Below are positions 35,406 through 47,283 of a stretch of 64,000 nt of DNA, in pieces. Under the pieces are notes generated by a model. It did no database searches, had not been told where the DNA came from, and saw only the letters and a list, made by a program, of their open reading frames with translations. The translations under genes and the position numbers were made by a program. The DNA comes from Corythucha ciliata. Taxonomy: Eukaryota; Arthropoda; Insecta; Hemiptera; Tingidae. The DNA lies in contig CM075943.1 of the NCBI GenBank assembly GCA_038030265.1, positions 24,614,001 through 24,678,000 of the forward strand. Reading direction: 5' to 3'. Positions within the stretch are counted from its first letter, which is position 1. The number at the start of each line of letters is the position of its first letter.

Positions 35406-35753
35406 ACTTACGTTAATGATGAGGCGGGTATCGACCAGCGAGTTGCAATTTCAATTGGATTTGGATCAGAGTTGTGGTCAAATCAGTTCAAAAATCCGTC
35501 TGGATGGTCAAGCTTTTGTTTTTATTTAAAAACTTCCTCAGGACCTGGGGGGCAATAACATGAAGTGCCAACGTGAACCAAAGCAAATATGTTTAAAAGC
35601 CTAATTTAAACCTTACCTCCAAGACTTTAGATTGAGAGTTTACGATTATGGATGAGGGGTTCCTCTTTAGTCACGAGGTGAGGAACCCCTCATCCATAAT
35701 CGTAAACCACAACCCCGATCCAAATCCAATAGAAAAAAACTTACGTTAATGAT
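35406..35753. mobile_element. Nested fold-back insertion flanked by 15-bp direct repeats
   Basis: ACTTACGTTAATGAT occurs at 35406-35420 and 35739-35753. Between them ATTGGATTTGGATCAGAG mirrors CCGATCCAAATCCAAT (35454-35730). Inside that is a hairpin with near-perfect 28-base arms (GTTTACGATTATGGATGAGG) around 35650-35707. Confidence 0.65.
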
Positions 35754-36384
35754 TTATTCCCGAGACTTGTTTCAACTATAGTTAAGGGAACGGTGCACAA
35801 TCAGTTTCCCATAGAGCATAGAGGAGGAGAGGGAGGGTCAGATAAACTCTATGCACATTGTGTACAATGTCATTGCTCTGGAACGTAATTTTAAAGAGGT
35901 CATGATATTTCTCGTTTCCTCAATAATTCCTTATTTTTCCCCCCTTTAAGGGTTGTGCCGTTATTAAGCTACGCGGAATTTATCGATGATGAAGAGAAGG
36001 GGGAATAACTATTCGCCGTAACAGTAACTTTTTAACTTTCGTGTTTTCCCTGTTGTATTTTCTATAAAACCGCGGGAATGATGGACAAAATGGTCGAAGC
36101 GGTCAAATTGGCGTAATCGACTGCGTTTAAAAAACACGCATTGACTCCATGCCTCTAACAGTACGCCAGAGTTGGGAGTTTTACTACCTCCTGGGTGGCA
36201 CCAGTCACTATCGTTCCTTCTTCTTACGACTTTGAATTGAATCGTCAATTTAACAGCGCTGTATCTCGTATCGACTCACCACAAATAAGTTTTAATGCTG
36301 TCTAAGAACATTCGAATAAACAGTTGTTGGCTGCATGGTCAAATCGCTTCTCGTGACCAGCTGTCCAAAGCTGCCTGATGGGGT

Positions 36385-36455
36385 GGTGGTGGGGGTGTGT
36401 GTGTGTGTGTGTGTGTGGGAGAGAGAGAGAGGGAGAGAGAGAAAGAGAGAGTGAG
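36385..36455 (+). repeat. (GT)n-(GA)n compound microsatellite
   Basis: Fifteen or so GT units run directly into a GA-rich tract. Confidence 0.9.
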
Positions 36456-36524
36456 GAAGTGAATTTAAGGAACAAAAAATTAAATAGTTAGTACCGAGAC
36501 CCTACGTCTAGGGCAAATGTCGAC

Positions 36525-37900
36525 GTGGTTTGGCTAAAATTTCGCGTCTATTTTTGCCCCAAAGAAAAACAGAATTTCGCGGGTTCGGCTTTCCAAAAAT
36601 TCAATTTCGCTGGTTCGGTTTCTTTCAAAAAGCTATGGCGCGGAGTTGACACTTTCAATAAACCATATTCGCTTGACTCTCTGGAAAACCAATTCCGCGG
36701 CTTTGTTTTCGAAAAACAATTCCACGGCTTTTGGCTTGATCAGAAAATTAATTCATGAGTTACATATTAGGTATCATTATAATTATTTTATGGAGTTGGC
36801 ACTGTACAGTTTGGTGGGCTAGGGTCTTTCAGAATCCCAAATTTGTAAATTCGAAGGTTTCGCGGGTTTGGTCCGTTAAAAAATCAATTTTGCGGAGCAG
36901 ACAGACACCTCTTCAAAAAGTCACTTTCTTGGGCTTTAACAAAAACAAGCGTAAGGCTTCTTTAAAAAACAAACTTCGCAGGGTTGGCTCTTCAAAAAAA
37001 AAAAAATCTATTGCGTGGATTTGGATCGATCCAGAAAACAAATTTCCGTGTGTTTGACTACTTTAAAAAACAAAATTTCACAACTTTGCGTCTCCTTCAG
37101 AATCCTAAATTAGTGCGCTTGGATCTTCCAAAACTCAATTACGCGAAGTTTGACTCTTCCGCATCCCGATTTAGATTATCGTCGGCAATATAAAATTCAA
37201 TTTCATTGATTTGGTTCCTTCAAAAACCATTTTCGCAGGTTCTCCCCCATTAGAAAACCAATATTGTGCGGTTGGCTCTTTCAAATCCCGAATTCAACGA
37301 TTATGGTGCTGCCAAAAGCCAAATTTAAATGAAATTTGCTTTATTTAAATCATTGAAAAACTAAATATCATCGTGATTTTGGATATTTTAAAACCAACGT
37401 TTCCGGGTATTTCATTCTTGTCTGAAATATTGCGCGGGCTTAGCTATTTCAATGATCACTTTTGTGGATTTGACTCTTTCAATAAATAATGTGTGTGGAT
37501 TTGGCTCTTCCTCAATATAAGCCTACTTTTTGATTTTGCTGTGTATACAGGATGTTTCAGTTTCAATGTGCAATACTTGCACAACTCACAGGGCGCACCA
37601 AAAACGTCATTTTGACTTGTGTCCGGAAATGCTTCGTTTTGGAGATAATCGCGTTTTTCCTCTTTTTAAGCTTAACCATGAGATACAATTTGTTGGTTCA
37701 GCTCAGTCCTAAAAAAACAATTCTACAGGGGGTTACCAAATTCGTGAATTTGACTCTTTAAAAAACCAAATTGCCGGATTCTGGCTCATCCAGCTCTTAA
37801 TTTTACGGGCGTTGCCCTTTCAAATGTCTAATTTATCGGAGGACTCTTTTAAATTCTGTCGTTTTTAATGCTGTGAATTTGGGCCCTAAAAATGGACAGA
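36525..37900 (+). repeat. Degenerate tandem repeat family A, longest block (~1.4 kb)
   Basis: About thirty successive phrases of 40-50 bases share the pattern AAATTTCGCGGGTTTGGC then TCTTTCAAAAACC. Divergence between units is high, and ORFs across them (36525-36758, 36755-37057) translate into the same repeating TRAGSxKK-like text. No gene. Confidence 0.7.
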
Positions 37901-38224
37901 CTGGTAATTCCCCCTGGTTATGGCCCTAAAAATTGTAAAAATGACTAAATGCTCTCTTGGGCTCCACTGAGAATTATCACTCAAGAAATTCTGTACTTGA
38001 CTATTCGCATTTCATTCCTATGAAATTGAGAGTTTTCTTGTCAAGTTCCAAGCGCCTTTTAGTGACCGGTAGTACCTTTTTTGTGACTGAATTATATTGG
38101 CTTATTTTTAGGGCTTCTTTATTGGGCAAATTACTTTGCCTGGTTTTGGAATGTCGGGTTTTGAGGTTAAATTTTGACGGTATTTTTCAAGCCCCTGGTC
38201 GTTTGGCTATACCTGACCAGGCTC

Positions 38225-39392
38225 ATCGATGGCTATACTAGACTATACTATACTAGGCTATACTAGGCTATACTAGACTATTATTATACTAGACGTAATA
38301 ATAATAATAATAGTTTTATTGACCTTTCACAATTGTGTGTATGGTCTCGTCTATATACATTCAACACTAACTTAGAATTTGAAGTCTAAAAATTATTGAA
38401 TGGAATAAAAAGCATTTTGAATTAAAAAGTTTTTTAAGTTTCCTAAAAGGCCGAATAGGCAGATCTCTAATTTCTTGGGGTAACTTGTTGAATAATTTTT
38501 ACAGGCATGTACATGAAGCTGGACCTAACTCTTTCCCTCTTTAAGAAAGGTAATTTTATATTTTTGGAGAACCTTTGTGTCGTGTGCGTGGTGATCAGCA
38601 CCACAGTCTTTATTTCTGTAAACATCCAGCAAGCTCTCATTTATGTATACGCTGAGGGGAATGTGAGTACTCTAAATGATACGAAGTATGGTCGACAGCT
38701 CGTTCTCTGACTAATTCCATGTGACCCTCGACGCTCTCTTCTGCTTCTTGAATATCCTTGTAGCTGATGGCGCGTTTCTTCAAAGCTCTATTCCATTCGT
38801 GAGCTTTGATTGAAATAGTGCGAAATAGGCTTTCCTGACGACGTCCAGGGACGGTACTCTAGCCAACCTTTCTAGCACATAGATGGCGTTGCCCAGCTTC
38901 TTTGTAATGAAGTATACGTGTGGTGACCAGCTTAACTGCTCATCAAGCACTATGCCCAGATACTTCAGGGTATCTTGGGAATTTTTAGCACTTGAAAAAA
39001 TCATCAGAGTCTTTTCTTTGACCTGGTTCGCAAATAATCGATTTTCCGGTAGAGGAGTAGCGCCTCCCAAGGTCTCCACCACTTCCTCTCGGTTTCATTT
39101 CGAGACAGCCAAAGCTGAATCATCAGCGAATTGGAAAATACTAGTTCCTTGGATGTTTACATATATTAAAAACAAAAGGAGACCCAATATGGATCCTTTA
39201 GGAACTCCATGTTCCAGTGGGAGAAGGCCAGACTATCCGGCTCTCGTTCTAACCATCTGAGTTTTCCCAAACAGATAGCTCTCAATTAACTTCAAGGCCA
39301 CTCCACGAACGCCCGTTTCTTCCAGTCTTTCAAGGAGAACTTCATGAGAGAGTGTTTCGAACGCTTTGGAAATATCGCAAAACGTATGCCCG
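38225..39392 (-). pseudogene. 3' fragment of a non-LTR (LINE) retrotransposon
   Basis: On the minus strand from 39392: FCDISKAFETLSHEVLLERL, MVRTRAGYPALLPLEHGVPK, FQFADDSALAVSK with the catalytic FADD box, then KYLGIVLDEQLSWSPHVYFI and VVRKAYFALFQSKL. A frameshifted continuation gives ATRIFKKQKRA, and near 38470 NKLPQEIRDLPI, the usual C-terminal region. The 5' half is missing, as is common for LINEs. It ends in a short TTA-type tail (38292-38312), beside a GGCTATACTA minisatellite (38228-38280). Jockey/CR1-like by motif order; clade not certain. Confidence 0.85.
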
Positions 39393-41627
39393 TATACGTA
39401 CGATGTACGGTCTCAAAAACCCCAAAACGTAGCTCGGTTACGATCTCCGTCTATAGAGCATCAAGTTTAAAGCCAGTGAACAGAAGGTAAAAACGTATCA
39501 CCGGTGGAAGATTTTTTGTTATTGCCAATATAAATCTACTGTTGTCTTGCAGACTGACCATTCTGACGTCACATTTGACAATGCAATTCTGACAATACAA
39601 CTAAATTTCCATTTCAACGAGGAAATGTCACCGTTTTTAACAAAAACATTATTACTCATGGAAATCCTCGTCTAATAGCTCAGTTAAACTTGCACTTTTT
39701 TACTTCGCAGTTCGTACTTCCAAAAAAACTCGATTTAAATTTTCCATTAAAGTAGGCGAGGAGGTGTTTCTTGTGATGGGGGGGGGGGGCTTCTTCGTTC
39801 TCATAACAAACACAATGACCGTTAAAAAATTAGGAGCTATAAAATTTGAAAATTCGTTAGTTCAGCCATTTGAACACGTACATTGTACTCGTGGGAGGGA
39901 CCGGGTTGGGGGTGGTATAATCAAAAATCATTAGCTGAAAAGATCCTCAGGTTCTTCAATTATTAAGCAACCTCCTTTACAAGCGGCAATATTCCCGTTT
40001 TGCCATTATAAAACCTCACATAGAAGAAGACAATTCTTCCACTACTTTCGCCTTATCGAGTACTTTACTCAATGCGGTGTTTTTTCGAGGAAGAAAAAAA
40101 AAAAAAAAACTGGTAAGGACGTCGAGGAAATACGTAACGTGCATCTCCCTCTACTCCCTCCTTTTACCCCTTTCATACTACCATTTTTTCTGTTTTCGTA
40201 CAAAAAAAAAAAAAAAAAAAAATCGTACTGGACCTCATGAGCCCAAGGTTTTCAGTTTCAATCAAAGTTACTTCGCCGATCGAACAGAAAGGGAGGGCTT
40301 TGCAAGTATTTTTCGGTATTTTGTTTTCAAATGCACAACACAAACGACCAGCCGGACTGTGGGAGTTGAAGACAAAAGGTTCCGGGAATTTTAAAAACGA
40401 AATTGTTTTTCGGGAATTTCGCAGAAGCGTACCAAGTACTAAGAGAAGCAGTCGTGAAAGGTATTTTTTTCAAGTTATAAAATTCTATTGAAAAGCTTAT
40501 CCGAACAAGGATGTTCGTAAGTTGTTTTTTTTTCCAGATTGGTTATTTGCTATGATGGCAAACTGGCTGAAATATTTAAATTGTACTATTCCCCTGTGCC
40601 TGTGGTGATTGGCATCATTTTCCCCAAATTCATGTAAAAAGTTTACTGATGTGGAGTGAAGTGCAGCACAAAAATTCATCGTTAGGGAGTAATTTCTCGG
40701 GCCTTGTTTACCATTAAGTAAACTTTTGGGATGGCCGACGATTTGATTTGAAGTAGGGGGATTTAGTTATATGTTTTGACAATTTTTTCCAGGAAAGAAC
40801 TAATAAACCTCATTTTTAGTTTCCCTGGAGAAATAGATCAATTGAGAAAAAATTGGGGCATTTAAAATGAAAAACCAATTAATAGGTATTTAAAAGACGG
40901 GGACAAAGTCGAACTCAATAAAGGTCACGTACGAAAAAAAAAGGTGTTCCTGCAACCATAAACTTGTGAAACAAAACAAACGCAAATTAAATATAGGGAA
41001 CTATACAAAAAACGTCAAACTTGATTAATATTAATTTTTTTCTTGGCTAATACCGTTGAGACTAGTAATAAAATTATAATTAAATAACCATATTAATTTC
41101 TTCAGTCGCAATTAAGGCGTCAGGTAGAGCGTATGTAGTGCATAGCGCGTAGGTCCACCCACTTAGTCGGCGGAATCGCAGGTAAGCCCCTCATGAATGA
41201 ATAAAAACGTTTCAGGAAGAGTTTGCTTTCACTCTTTACAGTTTACTTGTTTGTTTCTTATATGGATTCCTAGTCTCTGGAACACTGTTCAGTTCAATTC
41301 CATTGGGTTAATAGCCCGAAATATTATTTTAGTATTTTCAAGGGCTTTAAGGGGGAGGAGGGTGAAATGCGCCCTTTCCGGGCACACTGAACGGGGGTTT
41401 TCCCCTCCCGTCATTATTTATACGCTAATCTATTAATTAATAACTATCAGTATGAAATCAAATTGGAGGTAAGTTGTTCTGTGAATTATAATAAAAAAAA
41501 GAAAGTGAAAAATATATGCTGCGTTAACAAACGCATTTTCACCAGACGAAACAAAAGGACAATCCTTCAATATTAACTGTCCGTTACATTTTTATTAATT
41601 TGTCTCCCTTTCGCTTTAAATGTTTCG
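39393..41627. other. No gene identified; homopolymer-rich spacer
   Basis: Contains a G-run at about 39779, poly-A tracts at about 40092 and 40202, and AT-rich sequence. No ORF with domain signal. Confidence 0.5.
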
Positions 41628-42056
41628 TTTTGACTTATTACTTCTCAATAATAAGTCTTTGTAGTAGTATCGCAAAAAAATTTTTTTGACCCCCCCTCAA
41701 AATTTGTAGTTTTACGTTTCAAAGTGCGTAGAATCCAAATCTGCAATAAAAAAAAAACGTCCGTCCGCCGTCCGGGCCATATCTTGCCCTAGGATTGCTC
41801 GAAAAAACTCGTTCTTTCGCACATAGACTCCATTTGGGGTCTAGTTGGTCCTAACATCTGATCAGTTTGATCAAATAACTTCCTGGGGTTTTATGGGCCA
41901 AAAGCGGGTCCAAAATGGGGATTTTCAAAGGATTTGGGATCATAGGGGTGTGGGGTGTCGATTTTCATGTAATTTCAAGCCGGATTTGACTACATCGATG
42001 AATAATAAACCCACAGTCGAAATAATAAGGCATTGTTCGATAATTCGCAGCGTTTT
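41628..42056 (+). repeat. 429-bp dispersed repeat, copy 3
   Basis: Same length and ends as the copies at 19557 and 24654, with a handful of base differences (for example GACTTATTACTTC at the start). Confidence 0.82.
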
Positions 42057-42387
42057 TCATTGTTTTTATTTTTTTATAAACCATCTTGTTTTCTTTTTGT
42101 TTGGTTAGGCCACAAAAAAGGAACTTGATTGGACGAGTTGTCGCAAATTCTCTGCCCTCCGAGGCTCGCTGACTCTTACCAAGGTGAGAACGATTTATTT
42201 TTTCGCACATACTGCACACGTACCGTAAACTTAATTTGAACTGTTTTTTGCCAACAATTATTCGAACATTCCAGTGGGTTTTTGTGCGCATACTTTTTTT
42301 TTTACGTAGTTCGCTAACAAAAACAAAGCTTGTTGTGTTATTCAACCCCTGCAAGAATTTTAATTATTAAGGTCGTAATGACCCGCT

Positions 42388-43222
42388 GAAACTACTTTTT
42401 TCAAATATTCCATTAACATAACAGGCAGGCTGATTGTGTTCTGACAAAAAACGGTCAGGCTGCGGGGAAACTTCACGCTTGACGCAAGTGCCAAGCTGGG
42501 CATTGCCTATACGTCTCTATTTGATGAAGTTAAATGGCCAGGGAAACACTTGTACTATTGTCTGTCGGGGTGGAGCCGTGGAGGTTCACTGATTTCGCAA
42601 ATCATCGCGGCATTCTGCCGTGGGAGGAGGGAATACTCGATTTCTTCCTAATTACTTTTTCCTGTTGAAAAGAACGATATCTGAAGAATATTCGACAGCA
42701 AAAAACAGTTAAATTTCGTTTATCTGGTGAGGATTTACGCAACGATTCAGGCAGATTAAACAGTTTTCTCGATATTATTCGAACTCCTTGTGATAATTTT
42801 TTTCTTTTTGAGCATAATTAGTTTTTATAAATATTTTTATTCGCTGATTCGGTCAGTAGGTCGTAGGATCAAGTGATAAATTTATATTACAGGAAGAAAA
42901 CACGGGGAAGTATAATAGAAGAATGCGCGATTACAATAACCCAAACTACCTTGTTCCGAAGTGTAAATTTCTTATTCTGTGAAACCCATTGGTGGTGTAA
43001 CATAAGGAGGGGGGGTCAACCTCGGCTCTTAAGTGCTACCGCGCAAAATTAGATTTTTAAAGGGTCAAACCAACGAAATTGCTGATTAGAAAGGAGCCAA
43101 CCCCACGATGTTGGATTTTTGAATGAGCAGACCCCCCGAAATTGCCGAACCAGCGGTGTCTTGGACCATTCATAACTAATTTCGTGGGACTTCCTTACCC
43201 CCCCCCCCCCTAAACAATCTAA
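42388..43222. repeat. 835-bp direct repeat, left copy
   Basis: From GAAACTACTTTTTTCAAATA to CCTAAACAATCTAA it is almost identical to 44544-45378; I see only a few differences (a 3-base insertion, one T/C change, G- and C-run lengths). It lacks TG...CA ends, so it is not an LTR. Its last 170 bases are family A phrases in reverse orientation. Confidence 0.88.
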
Positions 43223-44410
43223 CGTCCATGCTTTTTCGAAACTTCCTGCCGCTTCTTGTCCTGCCAGTAACAACTGTCCATCCGTCATCCACTTCAGAAT
43301 GATTGAGAGCCGGAGCATCTTCTTCTTTTCCCTGGTTAAGTTGTGAATCATATTCCTCAGTTTCTTGACGAGGCGGCGAATTATGATAATTTTGGTAGCG
43401 AAATGTAGGGGTTTCAACAGGATCTTTCTTCGCTTGGTTATCTTGTGGAACGAATAACCGCCGATTCTGAAATTCATCAAAGGAGCGTCTTTTCATCCAT
43501 GCCTTTGTTCTTTGAGCATCCTGATTCGAACGAATTTTGAATGAAAGTTTTGGCCCAGAAGGAATTAAATGAAATCTATTTCTACGAATTATTCCAGTAT
43601 CAGTTTCAACCTGATAACGTCGAGGAGCGTCGTTGCTTTTTGAATTCACGGTACCGAATTTATTTTTATCTCGGATGAAAACTTCTTCACCGTCCTTCAA
43701 CGGTCTCAAGGGGCGGGAAGCATGTCGTTTGTCAAACCAGATCTTTTGATTTGCAACTTTCTTGTCATGGATCACTCTGTATTTTTCCAAATCTGGCCAT
43801 TGAGGCACTAACGACTCTGGATCAATTGGTAGTGTGCCCCGCATCCTGCGACCCATCAAAAGTTCCGACGGTGAATACTGTTGGACTTGAGGTGAAGAAC
43901 GGTAGGCAAGGAGAGCTATTTGAAGATCATCAGATTTTATCACCATATTTTTCGCTATTTTGACCAAGGATTCAGCAAACCCATTCGCTTGAGGATATTT
44001 TGGACTGTGAACTATTAACGAAAAGCCCATTCTTTGAGCGAATTGTTTAAGTTCAAATGAACTTAAATTTGTCCCCGGGTCGCAGCGTATCTCTTCGGGG
44101 ATCCCAAAAGTAGCGAAAATTTGTTTTAAATTTTCAATTACATCCAATGATTTCATACTTTGTCGAAACGGTTTAATGTCAATATATTTTGAGAAGTAAT
44201 CACCCACAACCATGTACCATGTACCTTTTTCTTTGAATAAATCCATCCCCAAGGTTTGCCATGGTCTTTTCGGAAGCATCGTCGGTATCAAGGGCTCTGG
44301 CCGCTGGATTCTAGTAGTCACACATTGCCTGCATCGGGCCACCCTTTCTCGTATTTGTTGATTTATGCTAGGCCACCACACAGTTTGCTTGGCTCTCTCC
44401 ACGCATTGGG
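43223..44410 (-). CDS. Ty3/gypsy-type integrase, internally deleted element
   Basis: An open frame of about 395 codons. CVERAKQTVWWPSINQQIRE with CRQCVTTRIQ is the C-terminal half of the zinc-binding H2C2 region. The core follows: GMDLF (first D), RCDPGTNLSSFELKQFAQRM (second D) and YPQANGFAESLVKIAK (E). SPSELLMGRRMRGTLPID and a C-terminal extension with TRTRSG-like residues complete it. The first histidine pair, RT and RNase H are missing because the deletion joins directly to the primer-site region at 44411. The frame runs on slightly into the flanking repeat. The catalytic triad is intact, but the element lacks everything else for independent movement. Confidence 0.9.
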
Positions 44411-44441
44411 AGCGTGGGTTCGAACCCCACACCTGGCACCA
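44411..44441 (-). other. Retroelement primer-binding site with extended tRNA complement
   Basis: Minus strand reads TGGTGCCAGGTGTGGGGTTC then GAACCCACGCT. The first 18 bases are a standard primer-binding site. The rest is complementary to a tRNA T-arm (GGTTCGAACCC) and beyond, with a G-C stem GTGGG/CCCAC. The T-arm and the GGGAGCG stretch resemble a leucine tRNA; the identity is uncertain. Confidence 0.75.
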
Positions 44442-44543
44442 TGTTTAAACGCGCGTTCTTAACACATTAAACGAAAATGGTTATTTTATTTTCCAACTAT
44501 AAAGTAAACAAAACTCATGTGTTGTAAACTTGATTCCAACACA
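44442..44543 (-). repeat. Short LTR (about 101 bp) of the integrase-bearing element
   Basis: Minus strand begins TGTGTTGGAATC and ends GTTTAAACA directly before the primer site, giving TG...CA ends. An AATAAA-type signal is inside (GGAAAATAAAATAACC). No second copy exists at the other end of the fragment. Confidence 0.6.
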
Positions 44544-45378
44544 GAAACTACTTTTTTTAAATATTCCATTAACATAACAGGCAGGCTGATTGTGTTCTGA
44601 CAAAAAACGGTCAGGCTGCGGGGAAACTTCACGCTTGACGCAAGTGCCAAGCTGGGCATTGCCTATACGTCTCTATTTGATGAAGTTAAATGGCCAGGGA
44701 AACACTTATTGTACTATTGTCTGTCGGGGTGGAGCCGTGGAGGTTCACTGATTTCGCAAATCATCGCGGCATTCTGCCGTGGGAGGAGGGAATACTCGAT
44801 TTCTTCCTAATTACTTTTTCCTGTTGAAAAGAACGATATCTGAAGAATATTCGACAGCAAAAAACAGTTAAATTTCGTTTATCTGGTGAGGATTTACGCA
44901 ACGATTCAGGCAGATTAAACAGTTTTCTCGATATTATTCGAACTCCTTGTGATAATTTTTTTCTTTTTGAGCATAATTAGTTTTTATAAATATTTTTATT
45001 CGCTGATTCGGTCAGTAGGTCGTAGGATCAAGTGATAAATTTATATTACAGGAAGAAAACACGGGGAAGTATAATAGAAGAATGCGCGATTACAATAACC
45101 CAAACTACCTTGTTCCGAAGTGTAAATTTCTTATTTTGTGAAACCCATTGGTGGTGTAACATAAGGAGGGGGGTCAACCTCGGCTCTTAAGTGCTACCGC
45201 GCAAAATTAGATTTTTAAAGGGTCAAACCAACGAAATTGCTGATTAGAAAGGAGCCAACCCCACGATGTTGGATTTTTGAATGAGCAGACCCCCCGAAAT
45301 TGCCGAACCAGCGGAGTCTTGGACCATTCATAACTAATTTCGTGGGACTTCCTTACCCCCCCCCCCTAAACAATCTAA
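44544..45378. repeat. 835-bp direct repeat, right copy
   Basis: Partner of 42388-43222. Beyond its right edge the sequence passes into further family A repeats. Confidence 0.88.
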
Positions 45379-45740
45379 GGGAGATGGCACATTCAGAACC
45401 AGAATTTCACGACATTCAGAATTTCACGCACATTCAGAATTTCACGGGGTCGGTCATTAAAATAATAGGCAATTTCGCGGAATTAGCTCTTTCAACCCAC
45501 AAATCGCGAGGAGCTGGCTCTTGAAGAAACCACGTTCAGTCCTTGAAAAATAGAAATTTCGCGGGGTTGGTTCATAAAATCCCACGTGCAACTTCGCGGG
45601 AATGGCTCCCCCCCTCACCGCCAATAACGCAGAATCGCGTGTTTCGATGTATCGCAAACTAATTTTTCACGCTGTTGGTTCATTTAAAAAACTATTTCGC
45701 GGGGTAACCAATTTTGCGGATTTGGCGCACAAGTGATAAT
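45379..45740 (+). repeat. Degenerate repeat family A continuation
   Basis: Phrases such as CAGAATTTCACG and GAAATTTCGCGGGGTTGGTT repeat, in opposite orientation to those inside the 835-bp repeat. Confidence 0.6.
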
Positions 45741-46698
45741 TTTGCGTTAAAAGTTGGTTTCGGCAGATTTTTTTGACTCCAGAGCGAGAGGGGGGATTCC
45801 AGCAACGCCTGCCTCCGTCGAGGCTTTTCCTCGGACTTCTTAGGGCTATCGACTGTTCTTTAGCCGAGGTCCGCGGGAAAAGCGCGTCCCATGAAAACGG
45901 GTCGGAACGCACTCTCGAAGAGAACCCCTTGAATCTGATAAACAGCCCGTTTTCAGATCGAGAAAACCGGAAATTTCCTAAGAATTTGAAAAGTCAGAGA
46001 GTTTCGTGAATTTGGAAACTGAGGGGAAATACGGTAAAGGTCTCTTCGCCTCCCTTGACCAGAGTGAAATAGACAGCCAAAAGGCATATTTTGTTCTTTT
46101 TACTTCCATGTTTTTTTTAGGCCCATTTTCACCAACAAAATTGATCTCGTTTAAAGTTGATCGTGATTAGTTGCCAACAGCGACCCATATGAATTCTGAT
46201 ATAAGTGTTTACATTGTAATCGCGATTAGTTGTTGATCTTGGTTTAGGAAGTTGGTCAAATCAGGCCCAAGTTTTCTCTTTTTGATGGCGTCGATTTCTA
46301 GCGGGTCAGGCGTTTTAACTGTTGCGTTTCTTATCTCTTTTTATTGGGTATGGATTTTTTCCTACTTTCGGACCTCATTCTTTACTTCGTCCAGCGACGC
46401 GTTTGATTTAGTTTGGAGTTTCTCCGATAAGACCAGGGGGGGTGACACACAGGGCGGGACGGGAAGAATCATTTGGGGGAGTTTCCCCGTTAGGCAAAAC
46501 TGGGCGGTTTGCCGCGGTGGTTTCCCGCAAACAGTGGAGTTTCGATGAGAGATGACATACTGAAGAAACCGCGCCTAGCTGCAGTTTTCTGCCGCGCCGC
46601 GGTATTTTTTCTCCCGCGACATGCCAGCGGGTTTTTTCTTCCCGCGTCGGTCGAGCGGTGCCTTTTTTAGAGGAGAGCAAGGGCCCGTCTATGAGTGA

Positions 46699-47241
46699 TG
46701 ACATACTGGGGCGGTTTCCCGCACGCGGTTTTAGTGTCTGGGTTCTTTTTTCTGTTAATTGTTCGAGGAAAAGTTGTGATTTTTATTAAATATTTATTTA
46801 TTTACTTATTTATTTATTTTTGCTTTAATTATTAATGAAGACATACTGAGGTTTGATTGGCGAATTTCGAAAGTAAGAGGGGTAAACAGATAAGAATACT
46901 TACCCTATATTTTCCACATTATTTGCCGTACGCGTGAAATGAGAAACACTTCATTTTTATTTTTTTAAGGCCCGTTCACAAGCTCTATGTTTGTGTTGTG
47001 TGGTGTCTATGCAACCTATCAAAATGCTTCATTTTTCGAGGGAATAAATTTGTTTGGTTGCATAGACTCCACACAACGCAAACATAGAGCTTGTGAACGG
47101 GCCTTTAGTGATTAGTGTTACGAGAACTCGTGGAGAAATAATTTTCTCCCTTGGTCATTCCTCTCTCTCCTCACGACTTCGCGGGAACCGCAACTAGGTG
47201 ACATTACTGAGCGGCGCGGGAAAAAACCGCCCAGTATGTCA
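46699..47241. mobile_element. TIR element TGACATACTGGGCGG with nested MITE
   Basis: TGACATACTGGGGCGGTTTC at 46699 is mirrored by ACCGCCCAGTATGTCA ending at 47241. A related GATGACATACTGAAGAAACC also occurs at 46551. The 137-bp MITE below lies inside. Non-coding. Confidence 0.65.
46968..47104. mobile_element. 137-bp PIF/Harbinger-type MITE, TTA target
   Basis: AGGCCCGTTCACAAGCTCTA is perfectly mirrored at the right end. TTA flanks both sides. A decayed relative is at about 63336-63460 (AAAGCTCTATGTATGCATTC). Confidence 0.82.
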
Positions 47242-47283
47242 TATTAGGCCTAACATATTATTCAAAGTAAGTAAACAGAGTAA

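Noticed and set aside
44385..44440. A functional tRNA gene beside the integrase
   Set aside because: Only the 3' part of a tRNA is present and it sits directly after an LTR end, so it is a primer-binding site.
42388..45378. The 835-bp repeats as the LTRs of the integrase element
   Set aside because: They lack TG...CA ends, and the primer site lies next to a different 101-bp TG...CA segment, not next to the repeat.
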